Source: Puniceicoccaceae bacterium (GTDB taxonomy: Bacteria > Verrucomicrobiota > Verrucomicrobiia > Opitutales > Coraliomargaritaceae). Taken from it: 64,000 nt of DNA. The DNA is taken from positions 21,999-85,998 of the forward strand of contig PBYS01000102.1 in the NCBI GenBank assembly GCA_002729725.1. The letters run 5' to 3'. The notes beneath the pieces were generated by a model. It searched no databases. It was not told the origin of the DNA and saw only the letters and a program-made list of their open reading frames with translations. Within the stretch, counting starts at the first letter, position 1; every line of letters begins with the position of its first letter. The position numbers and the translations under genes are program-made. This document shows, in pieces, positions 59,383-64,000 of the stretch.

Positions 59383-59413
59383 GGCTCTCGGTTCTACGGA
59401 TCACTAGAGAGCC
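59383..59413. repeat. Short inverted repeat upstream of gpmI
   Basis: GGCTCTC (59383-59389) and GAGAGCC (59407-59413) in the 91-base gap between the antiporter and gpmI (both minus strand). Three nearby copies of CTCGGTT (59374-59395 region) add local repetitiveness. It could end antiporter-distal transcription or be incidental. Confidence 0.4.
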
Positions 59414-59427
59414 GAAAACCAGTAAAG

Positions 59428-60438
59428 CTAAAATAGGTAGCCAAATTGTGAGAGTGCGGAAAGCGAAAGAATCCCGAAGTAAATAAAAAGCAAGGCCACA
59501 CCTTCACGGCGCGACACGATATGACCACTCTTAAAGAACCATAGAAGTAGCCCTGAAAGCAAAACCAAAGCAGGAAACTCAACTAGCAAGAGCTCATAAT
59601 GCACATTCATACCAGTGATTGCCGAAACACCACCACCGATCAGCAGTATATTAAACAGATTCGAGCCCACGATATTGCCCGCACACATATCGCCATGCCC
59701 CGCACGCACGGCAGCCACAGATGCAGCCAACTCCGGCAGACTCGTGCCAACGGCCACAATGGTGAGGCCGACAAACATCTCACTCGCCCCCATTCGCATG
59801 GCAAGCTCCACCGAGGCACCCACCAGTACATCTGCGCCCAAGGCCAATAAAGCGGCACCTGCTAAAATAAATAGTAAGGCCGATTGAGTCGTTCGACGTG
59901 AATACTCCTCGGCCCCTTCGGTAAATTCCTGAATAGCGCCAGCCGAATCTTTGGACTTCGCACCGCGGACGACATAGATCAAATAAGCTGCCGTTAATGC
60001 CAGCAATATGCAGCCTTCCATACGGTGAAAACCACCGCCCATTGCAAAAAGTCCGAAAATAACTGTCACAGCTATCAATATCGGCACTTCGCGGCGTATC
60101 ATCCGCAGCTCAATTTTCAGTGGCGCGATGATCGCAGCGATCCCGAGAATCAGGCCGATATTCGCCACATTGCTGCCTAGAATATTACCGAGCGCGATTT
60201 GTGGATTGTCTCGGGCTGCCATAAGCGATGTCGCCATTTCTGGCATCGACGTAGCGATCGAGACCACGGTCAAGCCGACCACAATGGGATCGATTTTTAG
60301 ATTAGTCGAAACGGCCGCCGCCCCCGTCGTCAAAATGTCGCCACCAAAAGTAAGCGCCACAAACCCGATAACTAGTAAAAGAAACAACCAGACGAGGTGT
60401 AAATCTGGGAAAGGCAGATTGATGAGTGCGAGAGACAT
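59428..60438 (-). CDS. Calcium/sodium antiporter, CaCA (YrbG) family
   Basis: A 336-residue membrane protein with about 10 helices in two inverted halves. The alpha-repeats are seen as [18 protein letters not shown] and [18 protein letters not shown], with [16 protein letters not shown] and [16 protein letters not shown]. It exchanges Ca2+ (or K+) for Na+ across the inner membrane. ATG 60438 is chosen because the 60 codons upstream overlap the ileS promoter region and are not conserved. It is divergent from ileS. Confidence 0.92.
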   Translation of the reverse strand: MSLALINLPFPDLHLVWLFLLLVIGFVALTFGGDILTTGAAAVSTNLKIDPIVVGLTVVSIATSMPEMATSLMAARDNPQIALGNILGSNVANIGLILGIAAIIAPLKIELRMIRREVPILIAVTVIFGLFAMGGGFHRMEGCILLALTAAYLIYVVRGAKSKDSAGAIQEFTEGAEEYSRRTTQSALLFILAGAALLALGADVLVGASVELAMRMGASEMFVGLTIVAVGTSLPELAASVAAVRAGHGDMCAGNIVGSNLFNILLIGGGVSAITGMNVHYELLLVEFPALVLLSGLLLWFFKSGHIVSRREGVALLFIYFGILSLSALSQFGYLF

Positions 60439-60589
60439 AAGTAACGATAGATTGGCAGCAATAATATGAGCCGAAGAGCAAGGCAAGAAAGGCATTTTAA
60501 GAATGTGCGGCGAGAAAATTCTGAGTGCTTGACTTGAGGAAGCAAAAAACCACACTGCCGCGCTTTTCAACGGCCTTCGGTCAAATATT

Positions 60590-63412
<2,823 letters not shown>

Positions 63413-63462
63413 CCAATTAACCGTTAACATCACTTCAATCTCTTCTAAATATTTAAGCTATC

Positions 63463-64000
63463 ATGCCTACCAATAAAAAGACTCCAGCAAATACTTTAAA
63501 AAAAGCGGTTGTTTCACGCGAGGGCGCGGCTGCCAACAAGAAATCGACACCCATCGTCTTTTCACTCGACGATGTCGAAGAATTGATGGCTGCCAAGAAG
63601 TCGCAAATTCCCACACAAGAAGAAGCACCTAAAAAAGTCGCTGCAAAAGTACAACCTAGCAAGAAAGTCATCGTCGACGACAAGCCCGTTGAAAAACGCG
63701 TGCTCGGCGCCGCCTCGCTGGCCGACATCCTAGGCTTCAGCCCGACGGAAAAGAAAAAGAGCACCGAACTCGACGAAGACCAGATCCCGCAAAAGTGGAA
63801 AAAATACTACGACTTGCTGCTCGATCTACGTGCGCATGTTAGTGACGAAATTAATCTACATACTTCGGATACACTCAAGCACACATCAAACGATAACTCT
63901 GGCGACAATCACGCAGCTGAGTCGGGCACCGATGCGTTCGATCACGATTTCGCACTAAGTCTGGTTTCCAATGAACAGGATGCCCTGCACGAAATCGAAG
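63463..64000 (+). CDS. DksA/TraR-family protein, 3' partial
   Basis: 179 codons before the window ends. The N-terminal 120 residues are a Lys/Ala-rich, low-complexity extension (NTLKKAVVSREGAAANKKST), including a conserved-looking SLADILGF. The part from about residue 115 (QKWKKYYDLLLDLRAHVSDE, later LSLVSNEQDALHEIE) matches the start of the DksA coiled coil. The zinc finger lies beyond the window. Similar extended DksA proteins sit after ileS in other Verrucomicrobia, often next to lspA. It probably binds RNA polymerase. Confidence 0.75.
   Translation, partial: MPTNKKTPANTLKKAVVSREGAAANKKSTPIVFSLDDVEELMAAKKSQIPTQEEAPKKVAAKVQPSKKVIVDDKPVEKRVLGAASLADILGFSPTEKKKSTELDEDQIPQKWKKYYDLLLDLRAHVSDEINLHTSDTLKHTSNDNSGDNHAAESGTDAFDHDFALSLVSNEQDALHEIE

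Overview
The window looks like chromosomal DNA of a marine Verrucomicrobium, most likely class Opitutae near Puniceicoccales (Coraliomargarita/Lentimonas-like). This is inferred from gene content: an LL-diaminopimelate aminotransferase, a PEP-CTERM protein, a DUF1592/DUF1552 planctomycete-type pair, an SHD1-like protein, a secreted nickel superoxide dismutase, and a porin plus BCCT transporter suited to salt water. No 16S gene is present, so the placement is only a suggestion.

Bases 1-10801 are one tightly packed plus-strand defence operon of seven genes. In order they are: the end of a membrane/coiled-coil protein, two DUF262-HNH (GmrSD-like) nucleases of which the second carries a Schlafen-type AlbA_2 domain, an unknown protein with an SHD1-like domain, an internally deleted AlbA_2/winged-helix protein, the HsdR subunit of a type I restriction enzyme, and a YgjP-like metallopeptidase. 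HsdM and HsdS are not in the window and probably lie upstream.

Bases 10802-15803 are a decaying accessory stretch. It holds an AbiE module with intact antitoxin and broken toxin, a HipBA module with intact HipB (and a good candidate operator) and a gutted HipA, scraps of a second type I restriction locus, an intact RhuM-family gene, and four tandem repeats that abut the 3' end of a tRNA-Gly(UCC). The tRNA is a plausible boundary of the accessory island.

From 15878 on the content is mostly ordinary chromosome. It includes a DUF4886 hydrolase, a large membrane-anchored unknown, DUF4202, a frameshifted CHASE histidine kinase, a GH16 remnant and a PEP-CTERM choice-of-anchor protein. An AraC regulator leads a sugar-1-phosphate operon (nucleotidyltransferase, NahK-like kinase, epimerase), which converges on a kinase-MurQ fusion. 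HU, the DUF1592/DUF1552 pair, a Ser/Thr kinase in tandem with rpoN, and a HemW-like enzyme follow. A yeiH/LysR divergent pair has lost both 5' halves to what looks like one deletion. Next are nickel SOD, the translationally coupled panC-nadB-panE operon, dapL, a large secreted metalloprotease/delta-60 gene broken at least twice, M20 and M48 peptidases, a porin-BCCT operon, a GH2 beta-galactosidase divergent from its AraC regulator, engB-gpmI, a Na/Ca antiporter, ileS, and the start of a DksA-like gene at the right edge.

Two themes stand out. One is the defence operon, where a DUF262-HNH-AlbA_2 fusion and an SHD1-like protein sit inside a type I restriction locus. The other is the number of genes disabled by short lesions or deletions: abiEii, hipA, a second hsdR, the CHASE kinase, GH16, yeiH/lysR and the metalloprotease. 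Some lesions fall in homopolymers, so sequencing error must be excluded for those.
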